From: Methylomarinum sp. Ch1-1
GTDB taxonomy: Bacteria > Pseudomonadota > Gammaproteobacteria > Methylococcales > Methylomonadaceae
Direction: 5' to 3'
DNA: 64,000 nucleotides
NCBI RefSeq assembly: GCF_030717995.2
Contig: NZ_CP157743.1
Coordinates: forward strand, 124,001 to 188,000
Shown: in pieces, positions 18,630 to 27,254 of the stretch
How the letters are laid out: every line of letters starts with the position of its first letter
How positions within the stretch are numbered: position 1 is the first letter of the stretch
Notes under the pieces: generated by a model
What the model saw: only the letters and a program-made list of their open reading frames with translations
What the model was told of the DNA's origin: nothing
The model's database searches: none
Program-made: the position numbers and the translations under genes

Positions 18630-19181
18630 ATGAGTAAAAAACCTGATTTCAAGCAACGGGATGAACTTCGAGGAAAGTCTTACAGCGATTATTGGCCGCT
18701 GATTTCGCTTATCGTTATAGCCGCATCCGTCGGTGGCTCGCTCGCGCTAAACGCCCCCTCTGGAGATTTGAGTCTCATGCACTCGTGGATGCATTATTTC
18801 ATGGGGTTCTTTTTATGCAGCCTCGCCATGCTGAAGATTTTCCATCCTAGCGCCTTTGCCGACGGTTTCGAAATGTATGACCTATTAGCCCGACATTTTC
18901 GTGCTTACGGCTATCTCTACCCCTTTATCGAGTTAGCATTGGGCTTGGCCTATTTCTCTTTTTGGCAAATGCCTTGGATCTATGGTGCAACAATTTTCAT
19001 CATGACTTTTGGCGCCTTTGGCGTCGTTTCCGCGCTGCGCCGCGGCCTGGACATCAATTGTCCCTGCATGGGATCAGTATTGGAGGTGCCCTTATCGACC
19101 GTTACCTTGACCGAAGATATCGGCATGGCTCTGATGGCTGGCTTGATGCTTGCCATGGGAGGAGGCTATGGAATTTTATGA
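18630..19181 (+). CDS. MauE/DoxX-like redox-associated membrane protein
   Basis: 183 residues from ATG 18630 (GAGG seven bases upstream; ATG 18615 is an alternative adding five residues). About four membrane spans are visible: PLISLIVIAASVGGSLAL, WMHYFMGFFLCSLAML, YLYPFIELALGLAYF and WIYGATIFIMTFGAFGVV. The periplasm-facing motif NCPCMGS and the following TLTEDIGMALMAG are typical of the MauE/DoxX redox-associated group, which delivers reducing power for disulfide chemistry, for example in methylamine dehydrogenase maturation. No mau genes are near. The gene overlaps the next by 14 bases, so the pair forms a unit. Confidence 0.82.
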   Translation: MSKKPDFKQRDELRGKSYSDYWPLISLIVIAASVGGSLALNAPSGDLSLMHSWMHYFMGFFLCSLAMLKIFHPSAFADGFEMYDLLARHFRAYGYLYPFIELALGLAYFSFWQMPWIYGATIFIMTFGAFGVVSALRRGLDINCPCMGSVLEVPLSTVTLTEDIGMALMAGLMLAMGGGYGIL

Positions 19182-20481
19182 TGTTATCGTGATTTCTGCG
19201 GGAACGCTGGGGCTGCAGGCGGCTGAGCAGCTGAAGATGCATCAGGCAAATTACTTGATTATCGAACAGGACGAAGGGGCCACGCTGCGCGACGCTAGCT
19301 GGGATGTCGCGATCAAAACCCTGATCGAGACCGCCCATGTCTTTCATACCCGTAATAAATACGACGCCCTGGGTATCGAAGGAGCGCAGCATGTCATTGC
19401 CAATATACCGGAGATCCTGGCGCATATTCGCAACGTACAAGACGACTTGATCAGTGGTCTTTTCCAGCGACTGGAAGAACATCCTGTCATACACGCCCAG
19501 GCCAGTTTTCTCGATGCTAACACACTAAAAGCCGACAGCCGCTCATTGAAAGCCGATAAAATCCTGATCTGCACTGGCTCTAAACCTATCATTCCCGGAA
19601 TATTTAGACCGTTAAAAGCCGATATTCTCACCATCGACAAGCTTTTTGAACAAGAAGATTTACCACAGAGTCTGGCAGTGGTGGGTATGGGCTGCAGAGG
19701 GGCCGAGTTGGGCCAAGCTTTGGCCCGTTTGGGCATCGAAGTTTTTGCTGTCGAACCCACAGCTACCATCGCCGCCGTCAGTGATCCGGAGATAAACCAA
19801 ACAGCACAATATATTATGCGCCAGGACATGCGGCTTTATATGGAAACCCAACTGCAAACCGTGGAAAAAGAGGATGGAGTCTATCGCCTCATTGGCGAAA
19901 ATAAGACCCTAGAAGTTTCGGGAATCTTGCTGTGCGCGGGACGATCACCCAATTTGCAAGGCATGGGTTTGAATAAATTGAATATTCCCTATTCTGGCGG
20001 AACGCCTGTATGCGACCGACAAACACTGCAGATCAAGGGACGACCTATCTATGTGACTAGCGTTGATGATAACGGCCGCAGCTTGCCGCAGTCAATCGCG
20101 AACAAAATCGCTTGCGAACATGCATTAGGGATCCGCGGCCAAGCCGAACCTGAGAGCTCATTGAGGATCACATTCACCGACCCTCCGGTTGCTTCCCTGG
20201 GTCAGAAGAAGACAGGCGCCATCGAGGGCCGCGCGCTGCTGGACAATCGAAACGACAATGGGCTAGAGGAACAAGGCATGGTCAAACTTTACGCCTCGTC
20301 CGAAGGCAGGCTGACCGGTGCGGAAATGATGGCGCCAGCCGCCGACCATCTCGCCCATTTGTTGCAGCTCGCCATCCAACAACAGCTAAGCGCAAATCAA
20401 CTACTCGATTTACCGTTCTATCCCGCCTCGTTGGAAGCCGGCTTGCGCGACGCTTTCACCGAGATTGCCGGTAAACACTAA
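19168..20481 (+). CDS. Lpd/mercuric reductase-like flavoprotein lacking redox-active cysteines
   Basis: 437 residues from ATG 19168, behind a strong GGGAGGAGG. The fold is that of pyridine nucleotide-disulfide oxidoreductases: FAD-binding start (DVIVISAGTLGLQAAEQL), ICTGSKP, second dinucleotide site VVGMGCRGAELGQAL, LLCAGRSPNLQGMGL, and a C-terminal dimerisation domain. The normal GGTCxxxxCxPSK disulfide is replaced by GATLRDASWDVAIKTL, with neither cysteine. The HP of the catalytic C-terminal motif is YP (FYPASLEAGLRDA), and the first GxGxxG starts with serine. It therefore cannot work as a classical dihydrolipoamide or mercuric reductase. It may pass electrons to the coupled MauE-like membrane protein, or be regulatory; this is inference. 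Confidence 0.85.
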   Translation: MEFYDVIVISAGTLGLQAAEQLKMHQANYLIIEQDEGATLRDASWDVAIKTLIETAHVFHTRNKYDALGIEGAQHVIANIPEILAHIRNVQDDLISGLFQRLEEHPVIHAQASFLDANTLKADSRSLKADKILICTGSKPIIPGIFRPLKADILTIDKLFEQEDLPQSLAVVGMGCRGAELGQALARLGIEVFAVEPTATIAAVSDPEINQTAQYIMRQDMRLYMETQLQTVEKEDGVYRLIGENKTLEVSGILLCAGRSPNLQGMGLNKLNIPYSGGTPVCDRQTLQIKGRPIYVTSVDDNGRSLPQSIANKIACEHALGIRGQAEPESSLRITFTDPPVASLGQKKTGAIEGRALLDNRNDNGLEEQGMVKLYASSEGRLTGAEMMAPAADHLAHLLQLAIQQQLSANQLLDLPFYPASLEAGLRDAFTEIAGKH

Positions 20482-20808
20482 GCCAGCCACCATACCCTGC
20501 GACGCCTGTTAGAGCATCGCCTCCGGGCAACTACTGAAAAAGCCAGCGTTAGCTATTTCAGCATTGCTAAAGAGTTTTATCGATTCAGCCCTCCGAATCA
20601 TTGGCCTTTAATGCCAAGCACGATGCTTAATATCCCGGCCACCCGCACCTAACGCCAATTCTTAGCAGGGCGCAGGCTCAGCGCGAAACCGAACAACTTG
20701 AGACGCATCGATGCCTTTGAATTGCTGAGCGAGGTGAATAACCCGCCCGCCCAGGGTGTGCAAGTGCCGCATGAGGCAGGATGCCATTAGCTGCCATGAA
20801 TGTATTTA

Positions 20809-20874
20809 TCCAGCACCTAAATACCTTAGGCTATTGGCTATGATTAATAATCTTCGTTAATTTAGGTGCTGGGT
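20809..20874. repeat. Repeat family B, copy B2
   Basis: Inverted repeat CCAGCACCTAAAT / ATTTAGGTGCTGG with the family spacer (CTTAGGCTATTGGCTATGAT). It is followed at once by a family C segment, so it sits inside C. The rest of the 20482-20939 gap is AT-balanced DNA without an identifiable gene. Confidence 0.85.
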
Positions 20875-20937
20875 GAACCCGTCCCGAGAAATCAATGATC
20901 TGCTGTCTAAATCCTGCAAGACGCTGAATAATTACCA
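20875..20937. repeat. Repeat family C, copy C2 (segment after B2)
   Basis: GAACCCGTCCCGAG, AAATCAATGATCTGCTG and GCTGAATAATTACC match C1 and C3 with a few changes. It lies three bases from the end of the response regulator gene, so it abuts a coding end. Confidence 0.75.
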
Positions 20938-20939
20938 CT

Positions 20940-21674
20940 TTATTCGATCACGGTTATTTCCGCATCGAGCATATAACCGATGCCTCGGATGGTTTTGATG
21001 TAGGGTTGTTCACGATGATCATCACCGATTTTCTTGCGAATCCGCGAGATCTGCACATCGACGGCACGATCAAAGCCTTCATAATCGCGCTCGCGGGTAA
21101 GGTCAAACAACTTGTCTCGACTCAGCGCCTTGCGCGGGGACATGGCGAAGGCTTTTAGCATTTCGATTTCCCCCGGCGTCATATCCATAGGCTTTTTATT
21201 TTCATCGAGGAATTCATGACGTTGCAGATCCAGATACCACTGACCAAAATGAAGGATAGTAGCCGTTTCATTTTGACGTCTGGACACAGCCTCTTTTTCA
21301 ACACTGTTCACCAAACGCAAATTAGCCTTAATCCGAGCATATAGCTCGCGCATTTCAAAAGGCTTTCCCATATAGTCGTCGGCCCCCATTTCCAGCCCGA
21401 TAATTTTATCCATGGTGTTATTCTTTTCGCTGATGACCAAGATGGGGCAAACGGTTCGTGACCTGATTTGATTGATCAAGGCAATGCCGTCTTCATTCGG
21501 CAAAACGACATCGAGCAGAATCAGGTCTGGATGCACTCGCTCAAATTCATCGAGAACATTTTGATCGTAGCGTGCTGTGATAACGATGTACCCTTCTCGA
21601 ACCAGAAAATCGCTAACGACGGTCTGGGTTCTTTCATCGTTATCGACGATCAAAATGGTGGTTTTACCATTCAT
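20940..21674 (-). CDS. OmpR/PhoB-family response regulator
   Basis: 244 residues. The receiver domain (1-120) has the acidic pair in ILIVDNDE, the phospho-acceptor aspartate in LILLDVVLPNEDG near residue 54, and the lysine in GKPFEMRELYARI. The winged-helix DNA-binding domain (about 140-238) shows MTPGEIEMLKAFAMSPRKAL and ISRIRKKIGDD and ends YIKTIRGIGYML. It should bind DNA as a phosphorylation-driven dimer. No histidine kinase is adjacent, so this is an orphan within the window. The divergent neighbour is an ECF sigma factor, with 165 bp between the starts. Confidence 0.93.
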   Translation of the reverse strand: MNGKTTILIVDNDERTQTVVSDFLVREGYIVITARYDQNVLDEFERVHPDLILLDVVLPNEDGIALINQIRSRTVCPILVISEKNNTMDKIIGLEMGADDYMGKPFEMRELYARIKANLRLVNSVEKEAVSRRQNETATILHFGQWYLDLQRHEFLDENKKPMDMTPGEIEMLKAFAMSPRKALSRDKLFDLTRERDYEGFDRAVDVQISRIRKKIGDDHREQPYIKTIRGIGYMLDAEITVIE

Positions 21675-21839
21675 TGCAAAGATATAGGCAACTTTAGCTA
21701 GTTTTGGAACATAGCATATTGCTTACAAAATTGTAACAAAATTCTTTCGAGATTCTTACAAAGTGGAAAAACTCAGTTAACAAGCAACTGTTAAGCTTTT
21801 AGATACGCTAACAATGGCAAAGCAAAAAGGAGGAAACCG

Positions 21840-22316
21840 ATGTTTCAATCCCAAGAACTTGTCAACGAAATCGATGGTTTGCATAAATTTGCGCTCCGCC
21901 TGACAAATAATAGCCATGAAGCTGAAGACCTGCTCCAGTCCACCTTGTTAAGAGCCCTGGAGAAAAAATATTTATTTGAAAATGGCAGCAATCTATTTAA
22001 GTGGAGCTCAAAAATCATGTTCAACATTTTTGCCTCCCGCTATCGCCGCAAAGCAAGATTCGAGAGTCAACTCGACCCTGAACCAGTCATTGAACGCCAA
22101 AATAGTTCTGCCAATCAATACGATAGAGTTCAGTGCCTGGAAATTGGCGAAGTGATGAAGAAAATGAGCCAGGAACACCGTCAAGTCTTACTATCAATTT
22201 GCGTCAAGGGCTTGAAATATAAAACGGTCGCCAATCAACTCAATGTGCCTGTGGGCACGATACGTTCACGTTTGGCCAGGGCTCGCAAACAATTGCAGCA
22301 AAACCTGGACTACTAG
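21840..22316 (+). CDS. ECF-type RNA polymerase sigma factor
   Basis: 158 residues, minimal for a sigma-70 ECF protein. Region 2 (about 10-75: FALRLTNNSHEAEDLLQSTL, then FKWSSKIMFNIFASRYRR) recognises the -10 element. Region 4 (about 100-155: HRQVLLSICVKGLKYKTVANQ, then VPVGTIRSRLARARKQL) recognises the -35. The start is very well supported by AGGAGG six bases upstream. No anti-sigma gene follows. The IS element begins five bases after the stop, so any downstream partner may have been displaced. Confidence 0.92.
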   Translation: MFQSQELVNEIDGLHKFALRLTNNSHEAEDLLQSTLLRALEKKYLFENGSNLFKWSSKIMFNIFASRYRRKARFESQLDPEPVIERQNSSANQYDRVQCLEIGEVMKKMSQEHRQVLLSICVKGLKYKTVANQLNVPVGTIRSRLARARKQLQQNLDY

Positions 22317-22501
22317 TACATAGTGCCTGACCGAAAATTGATTATCCCTAAAATAATCAATGGGATATAATGAATTCCGGGAAATGAGTTTGCAGCCCAA
22401 AATCACGATTGTTGCGTTGCTCAATCCGTAAGGTACTGATTTTGGGTGAGCGCCGCCATAAAAATTTACGAAAACCAGAAATCTTCGTCCGTTGAAATCC
22501 T

Positions 22502-24146
22502 ATGCGCACCGTCAAGAATCCGCAAATGAGCCTCGGTCAGGTCGATATTGCCGACATCGAGATTAACCTCAAATCCAGAGACGACATCCCGCAACTGCTG
22601 CTAGGGTTGCAGTACATCTATACCACGCCCGAACTGCGCGACCGTGTGTTCGCCATCCTCGAGCAGGTTATTCCCTACCGAAGCGGTCAGGGCCTTAGCG
22701 AAGCAGAGCGTCAGCAACCCGCTGACCCAAGGCGCGGTCGGCCCGGCCTGGAACAATGGAAAATTCTAGTGCTGGGCGTTTTGCGTCTGGGCCTGAATAC
22801 CGACTATGACCGCATCCATGAACTGGCCAACCACCACAATACCATTCGACAGATGCTGGGCCATAGCGACTGGTGTGACGACACGAAGTATTCTCTCCAG
22901 CGCATCAAAGACAATCTGAGGCTGTTCACCCCGGAACTGTTCGATCAAATCAACCAGGAAGTGGTCAGAGCCGGCCATGCCCTGGTAAAAAAAAAGCCAA
23001 ACGCTGGGCCAACCGTCCGCAGTGACTCGACTGCCGCCGCGACGGTCGACCACAGCGATAAACTGAGAGGGCGGTGCGATTCCTTTGTGGTCGAAACCGA
23101 CGTCCATTTTCCGACCGACATCAACCTGCTGTATGATGCGATCCGCAAAGCCATTGAAGAGAGTCATACGCTGGCGAAACACTATGACCTGCCGGACTGG
23201 CGTCAATACCGGCACAACATCCGGCGACTCAAACAACAGTACCGAAGAGCTCAACAGCTCAAACGCTCCACCAGCCAGGATGAAAACAAACAAGCCGTAC
23301 GGGAACAAGCCATCCAACAGGCTCATCAGACCTACCTGGACCTGGCGAGCGCCTACCTGGGCAAATCCGAGCGCACCTTAAAACAAGCCCTGGACCGTGG
23401 CGCCCTGGCCGATGAAACGCAGCCGTTGCAATCCTACCAGGCCTATGCCCGCCTGCTGCTGGACCAAATTGAGCGCCGCGTCATACGCAGCGAAACCATC
23501 CCTCATGCCGAAAAGATCTTCTCCGTGTTTGAACCGCACACCGAATGGATCAGCAAAGGCAAAGCTTCCGCTCCTGCTCACGCTCCTTACCTACATCCCT
23601 GTAGGCAAAGCAGGCGTCCCGGTTGAGTTGGGTTTAAGGGTCTGCGTGATGGAGGACCACCATCGCTTCGTTCTTCACCACCTAGTGATGGAAAAGCAAA
23701 CCGATGACAAAGTCGCCGTCGACATGGTCACCGAAACGCGCCGGCGCTTCCCCGAACTGACCGTGACCAGCTTCGACAAAGGCTTTCACAGCCCGGCTAA
23801 CCAAAAGGAACTGAAAAATCATCTGGAACAGGTGGTTTTGCCCAAAAAAGGCCGACTCAGCGCCGCGGATCAAGCGCGGGAAGGCAGCAATGCTTTTAAA
23901 CAACTACGCCACCAACACTCCGCCGTGGAATCGGCCATCAATGCCCTGGAGCATAACGGCTTGGATATCTGCCCCGACCACGGCCTCGATGGCTTCAAAC
24001 GCTATGTCGCACTGGCGGTCGTCTCGCGCAATATCAATCGGTTGGGCGTCAGCAGGCGCAGGCGAAAGAAAAACGCAAGCGCGGCCCCTACCAACAAGCG
24101 GCCTGAACAATACCATCGGAGCGAGAAAAGGCTCACTACAGGATAG
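22502..24146 (+). pseudogene. ISNCY-like transposase disrupted by a 46-bp insertion
   Basis: The first frame (from ATG 22502) runs to HTEWISKGKA near 23565. The sense resumes in another frame at GKAGVPVELGLRVCVMEDHH from 23604. The cause is visible: 46 bases bounded by two copies of GGCAAAGC. Removing one unit leaves 1599 bases, exactly 532 codons plus stop, restoring one continuous protein. Acidic residues that may form the active site include RSDSTAAATVDHS near 176-186, and SFDKGFHSP and SAVESAINALEHNGLD later. The C-terminus is basic. It is inactive as it stands. Confidence 0.85.
23558..23611. other. 46-bp insertion with 8-bp direct repeats inside the transposase
   Basis: GGCAAAGC at 23558-23565 and again at 23604-23611. 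The intervening 38 bases contain a small hairpin (CCTACA-TCCC-TGTAGG) whose right arm runs into the second GGCAAAGC. The 46-bp unit is one more than a multiple of three, so it shifts the frame. An 8-bp duplication is a size typical of transposition, but the insert is far too short for an element and may be an excision scar or slippage product. Confidence 0.85.
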
Positions 24147-24373
24147 TTGCGCCCGCAGACCGGTGAATGGCCCGCTAATGAAGAAATCAGACGAGACAGC
24201 GATGGATTTTTTCCGGAAAATGGCCTGGGTTGATCAAAATGAGTGTGGCAAAAGTTGGGTATCGGTTGAAAAAAAGGCTTTTTCTGTCAGACACTACATA
24301 GTCAATATTATTCTGTCGGCAATTGGGAATGTAGGTGCAGATTTAGCCGCGCAATGCGAATAAATTCGCACCT

Positions 24374-24470
24374 ACCAAATTCCCTTATATCGCGCTCAAA
24401 AAAGGCATGGGGCGTGTTAGGCGAGGATGTCGGCAGCAAGGATGCTGCCTTCAAGCCCCCCAGGGTTACC
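24374..24470. repeat. Repeat family A, partial copy A4
   Basis: Carries GGCATGGGGCGTGTTAGGCG, GAGGATGTCGGCAGCAAGG and CAAGCCCCCCAGGG, then passes into family E sequence. Only the left half of A is present. Confidence 0.75.
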
Positions 24471-24905
24471 CAGCAGGACTACCTCATTAAATGAATGGCA
24501 AAACAGAAAATTAACAACAAATACGCCTAAAGGAAGCGCACCGTTTTTGATGCGCTTCAAACTGTTCGGCACATCCGAAGACAAGGCTACATTGGCATGC
24601 AACAGGATTCGCCGCCAGGCAATCCGCCTGGATACGCACAACGGCCAATTTTGTCCCGGTGGCGGTTTTTGGCGGCTTGCTTCGCGAAGCCGCCCTACGA
24701 TGCGCAAGGGTGTGCTGACGATAGGAAGCGCACAGTTTTTGATACGCTTCACACTGTTCGGCACATCCGAAGACAAGACGGTGCTATGCGTAGGAGCGCC
24801 GCCCTTGGCGCGAAAAGCAAGTAGTCCGCATGTCGCTATGCGAACTGCAGGTCAACGAGGTCCTGAACGATTCAACCGTGACTAGAGTAAGTTATACGTT
24901 TGGGG
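24471..24905. repeat. Repeat family E, copy E1 (composite)
   Basis: Starts with GGACTACCTCATTAAATGAA and CAGAAAATTAACAACAAATA. It then holds two versions of a GAAGCGCACxGTTTTTGATx segment followed by TGTTCGGCACATCCGAAGAC, a GCGGCTTGCTTCGCGAAGCC hairpin, and CGTAGGAGCGCCGCCCTTGG. It ends CAACCGTGACTAGAGTAAGT. Related copies are at 32550, 38376, 43835 and 52186. Overlapping frames here are translated repeat, not genes. The remainder of the gap to 25294 holds only B3 and C-like sequence. Confidence 0.8.
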
Positions 24906-25014
24906 CAAGGAAGGCGGAAATGTAGAAAATGCAGGAGCAATTTTACCTGCAAAATAGGCATTTCCACCCTCCCTGGCGGTCAGATTCCGTGCTCAAGCCT
25001 ACATGGACGTATTC

Positions 25015-25081
25015 ACCCAGCACCTAAATTCCATAGGCTAATGGCTGCGATAAATCATCTTCGTTTATTTAGGTGCTGGGT
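25015..25081. repeat. Repeat family B, copy B3
   Basis: Perfect ACCCAGCACCTAAAT / ATTTAGGTGCTGGGT arms around the spacer CCATAGGCTAATGGCTGCGA. Upstream is C-like sequence (CCTCCCTGGCGGTCAGATTC), as in the 61.1-kb copy. Confidence 0.88.
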
Positions 25082-25294
25082 GAACGGCGTCTTCTGGAAG
25101 CGCTACCTGATACTACAGGCTGGTTTCTTAACCCGAACTCAGGTTAAACACAGTAAATATGCTCCATATAGGGGAATTGCCGACACCTACCAAGTACCCG
25201 TCATATATAACATGACTGAGTACTAAGTATACGCTCCGATTCGATTCTCAGCGCGGTCAACAATAAAGGACATTGGACTATCTCGATGCGAGGT

Positions 25295-26374
25295 TTATCG
25301 GAGTTGAAAAAGTATCATCATGCTGCCGAGATAACTCGCCAAAACCAGCAATGAATCGATGCCAATGCCGAACACTTTCATTCTGGGACGCATCAAAAGG
25401 CCGGTGCAATAAATGCCGGTCATGAAAATGCCGGCCGCCAGCGCAAAAGCGGCGGACCGGTCCATGTGATTTAATACCGGGCCTTTAGTAAAGAAAACAT
25501 CGACCGGAAAAACCAAAAATGTCATAATCAGATTGCTGCCGAAGATATTGGAAATCGCCATCGTATGGGCTTTCACCCGTACGGCAGCAACCGAAGTACT
25601 TAACTCCGGCATAGAGGTGGCCATCGCCAGCAAGGAGACCCCGATAAAACTATTGCCCAACCCTGTCTGAACCGCCAGGGTTTCAGCCACCCGCACGACC
25701 AAAACCCCGCTGATTAAAATCAACAAACCAGACCTCGCCGATAAAACGGTCAGTTTTCGGACCGGCGTATTATCATAATGATTATGCCGTTCACGGCCGC
25801 CCTTTCCTCTGTCCGGCAAATCAACAGGCGACCAGGTGTCTCGGTTTTGTCCCATCCTGATAAGGTACATCGAGACTATGTACAATAGCGCGATGATCGT
25901 ACTGCCGACGCCGACATTAACAAGCAACACCATATCGCGGGTGACATAAAAAGCCAACAACAGCGACAGGCTGAGTATCGATAACAGTCCGGCAATAGCC
26001 ACGGTCGGCTTACGCGGGAAAGAAGTCAGCGTGCCGTTCAAGACAAAAAAATCGGCGATGGCCAGCACCGCGAGTTGAAGCATCATGCCGCCGAACATGT
26101 TGTTTAACGCGAGAACGCCATTGCCGGACGATGACGCCGTCAACGTAGTTACCATTTCCGGCAATTCGGTTGCCGTCGCCAACAGAATCAAGCCCAGAAA
26201 TGCCCTGGCCAGTTCTGTCTGCTCGGCGATCGAATCGACATAGTAAGACAGACGCGTTCCAGCCTTCCATATTATCCCGGCCAATCCGGTAAATATCAGC
26301 AGGTTAATCGCTGTTGGAAAATGTTCAAACAATGGCTTTGTCCCATAAACCGTAAGTGTTTTTAATGGCCCCAC
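25295..26374 (-). CDS. Cation/proton or cation/Ca2+ exchanger (CaCA superfamily)
   Basis: 359 residues with about ten membrane spans. Two inverted alpha-repeats carry the acidic transport residues: GLILLATATELPEMVTTLTA near 80-100, and GVSLLAMATSMPELSTSVAA near 265-285 followed by AISNIFGSNL. This pattern defines the CaCA superfamily (Na+/Ca2+, K+-dependent and H+ exchangers). The ion cannot be told from the sequence. The GTG start at 26374 overlaps the upstream VKOR frame by 50 bases. A TTG at 26332 overlapping its stop is an alternative. It is the last gene of the SDR-VKOR unit, so a role in the same envelope function is plausible. Confidence 0.85.
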   Translation of the reverse strand: MGPLKTLTVYGTKPLFEHFPTAINLLIFTGLAGIIWKAGTRLSYYVDSIAEQTELARAFLGLILLATATELPEMVTTLTASSSGNGVLALNNMFGGMMLQLAVLAIADFFVLNGTLTSFPRKPTVAIAGLLSILSLSLLLAFYVTRDMVLLVNVGVGSTIIALLYIVSMYLIRMGQNRDTWSPVDLPDRGKGGRERHNHYDNTPVRKLTVLSARSGLLILISGVLVVRVAETLAVQTGLGNSFIGVSLLAMATSMPELSTSVAAVRVKAHTMAISNIFGSNLIMTFLVFPVDVFFTKGPVLNHMDRSAAFALAAGIFMTGIYCTGLLMRPRMKVFGIGIDSLLVLASYLGSMMILFQLR

Positions 26375-27233
26375 GCGGGAAGCTAAAACAGATTAACAGC
26401 AAGGCGCATATGACGCTGGATATAATCGCAACCAGCCCGGCGCCATAGATAAAAGGCGTTACCAGCAGTGCGGCGCCCAGCGGAATAACCAGAAACCGGA
26501 GGGTACGGCCCGATTCAGCCAGAGCCGTGATCGCAATGGTCACCACCAGAGCGCCTATCAGATGATCGGCGTTAGCCATGCCTCCTTCCGCCCCCAACGT
26601 CAGTCGCGTAAACATCAGCCAGACGCCGATGCCAATACAAAGCAACAAATTCCACGGCAGAGTCAGGCCCCCGCTGAGCATATCCCTGATCACCGCGCCG
26701 GGCGATTGTTCAAAATTATCTTCCTTGTCCTCCCATTTGCCCTCATCGGTATCGCCGGTGAAGAAAATACGCAACAAGGGCCGCCCTTGTTTCTTACGAC
26801 GATAGAGAAATTCAGAGGTCGCAACCAATTCATCCAGGGAATACGGAATTTGAATCAGCATCGCCGCCGCAGCGATCAGGCAAAGTGAGCACCATGTATC
26901 GATCAGAATGGGCTGGATGATGATAAAAAATATCGACACCGCGCCTAACGGCACAATCATAATCCCGAACAGCATCACCAACCATGGCATCGTACGCCAC
27001 CGACGCGAAGACCCCATGACGCCGGTCAAAATTTCCAGCGCGTAGGTCATGGCTCCCAGCCCCGCATCAGGCACCGGCCAAGCCTTAGATATGTAGGACG
27101 TGATGATTTCTTCGGTGCCGTTTTGAGGGTCTTGCGCTGAACCGCTAAAAAAAGGCTCCCATATGCCGTCGATATGTCCAAGCTGATAGGCGCACAGATA
27201 ACGGGAAATAAAAAAACCGATGAAGGCCAACAC
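26325..27233 (-). CDS. Vitamin K epoxide reductase (VKOR)-like membrane protein, N-terminus cut off by an in-frame stop
   Basis: 302 residues if GTG 27233 is used, with about eight membrane spans. The VKOR part (about 1-150) has SKAWPVPDAGLGAMTYALEI and the redox CxxC in DTWCSLCLIAAA. The second half has further spans. VKOR-type proteins reoxidise thiol-disulfide oxidoreductases via quinones. GTG 27233 lies inside the first hydrophobic helix and lacks a ribosome site. The same frame is open through FQRLPIIV back to the TGA at 27255 and into the SDR-SPW gene. Homologues I remember start with PPGWSYNPSxWxQRLPI, which matches PPGWTFSPSG-stop-FQRLPI. The frame is therefore probably one gene interrupted at that stop. 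Confidence 0.75.
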   Translation of the reverse strand: MLAFIGFFISRYLCAYQLGHIDGIWEPFFSGSAQDPQNGTEEIITSYISKAWPVPDAGLGAMTYALEILTGVMGSSRRWRTMPWLVMLFGIMIVPLGAVSIFFIIIQPILIDTWCSLCLIAAAAMLIQIPYSLDELVATSEFLYRRKKQGRPLLRIFFTGDTDEGKWEDKEDNFEQSPGAVIRDMLSGGLTLPWNLLLCIGIGVWLMFTRLTLGAEGGMANADHLIGALVVTIAITALAESGRTLRFLVIPLGAALLVTPFIYGAGLVAIISSVICALLLICFSFPRGAIKNTYGLWDKAIV

Positions 27234-27254
27234 AATAATCGGCAGGCGTTGAAA

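Larger units (their letters stand above)
22321..24296 (+). mobile_element. Insertion sequence of the ISNCY type, about 1.98 kb
   Basis: The ends are imperfect inverted repeats: TAGTGCCTGACCGAAAA at 22321-22337, and at 24280-24296 a sequence whose complement reads TAGTGTCTGACAGAAAA (15 of 17 identical). The element holds one transposase gene, now broken. I could not define a target duplication. It starts immediately after the ECF sigma gene. Assignment to ISNCY rests on the protein's general look, not on a database search. Confidence 0.75.

Noticed and set aside
24427-25226. Open frames of 75-152 codons in the 24.4-25.2 kb region
   Set aside because: They run through families A, B, C and E, and similar frames recur in other copies of the repeats.
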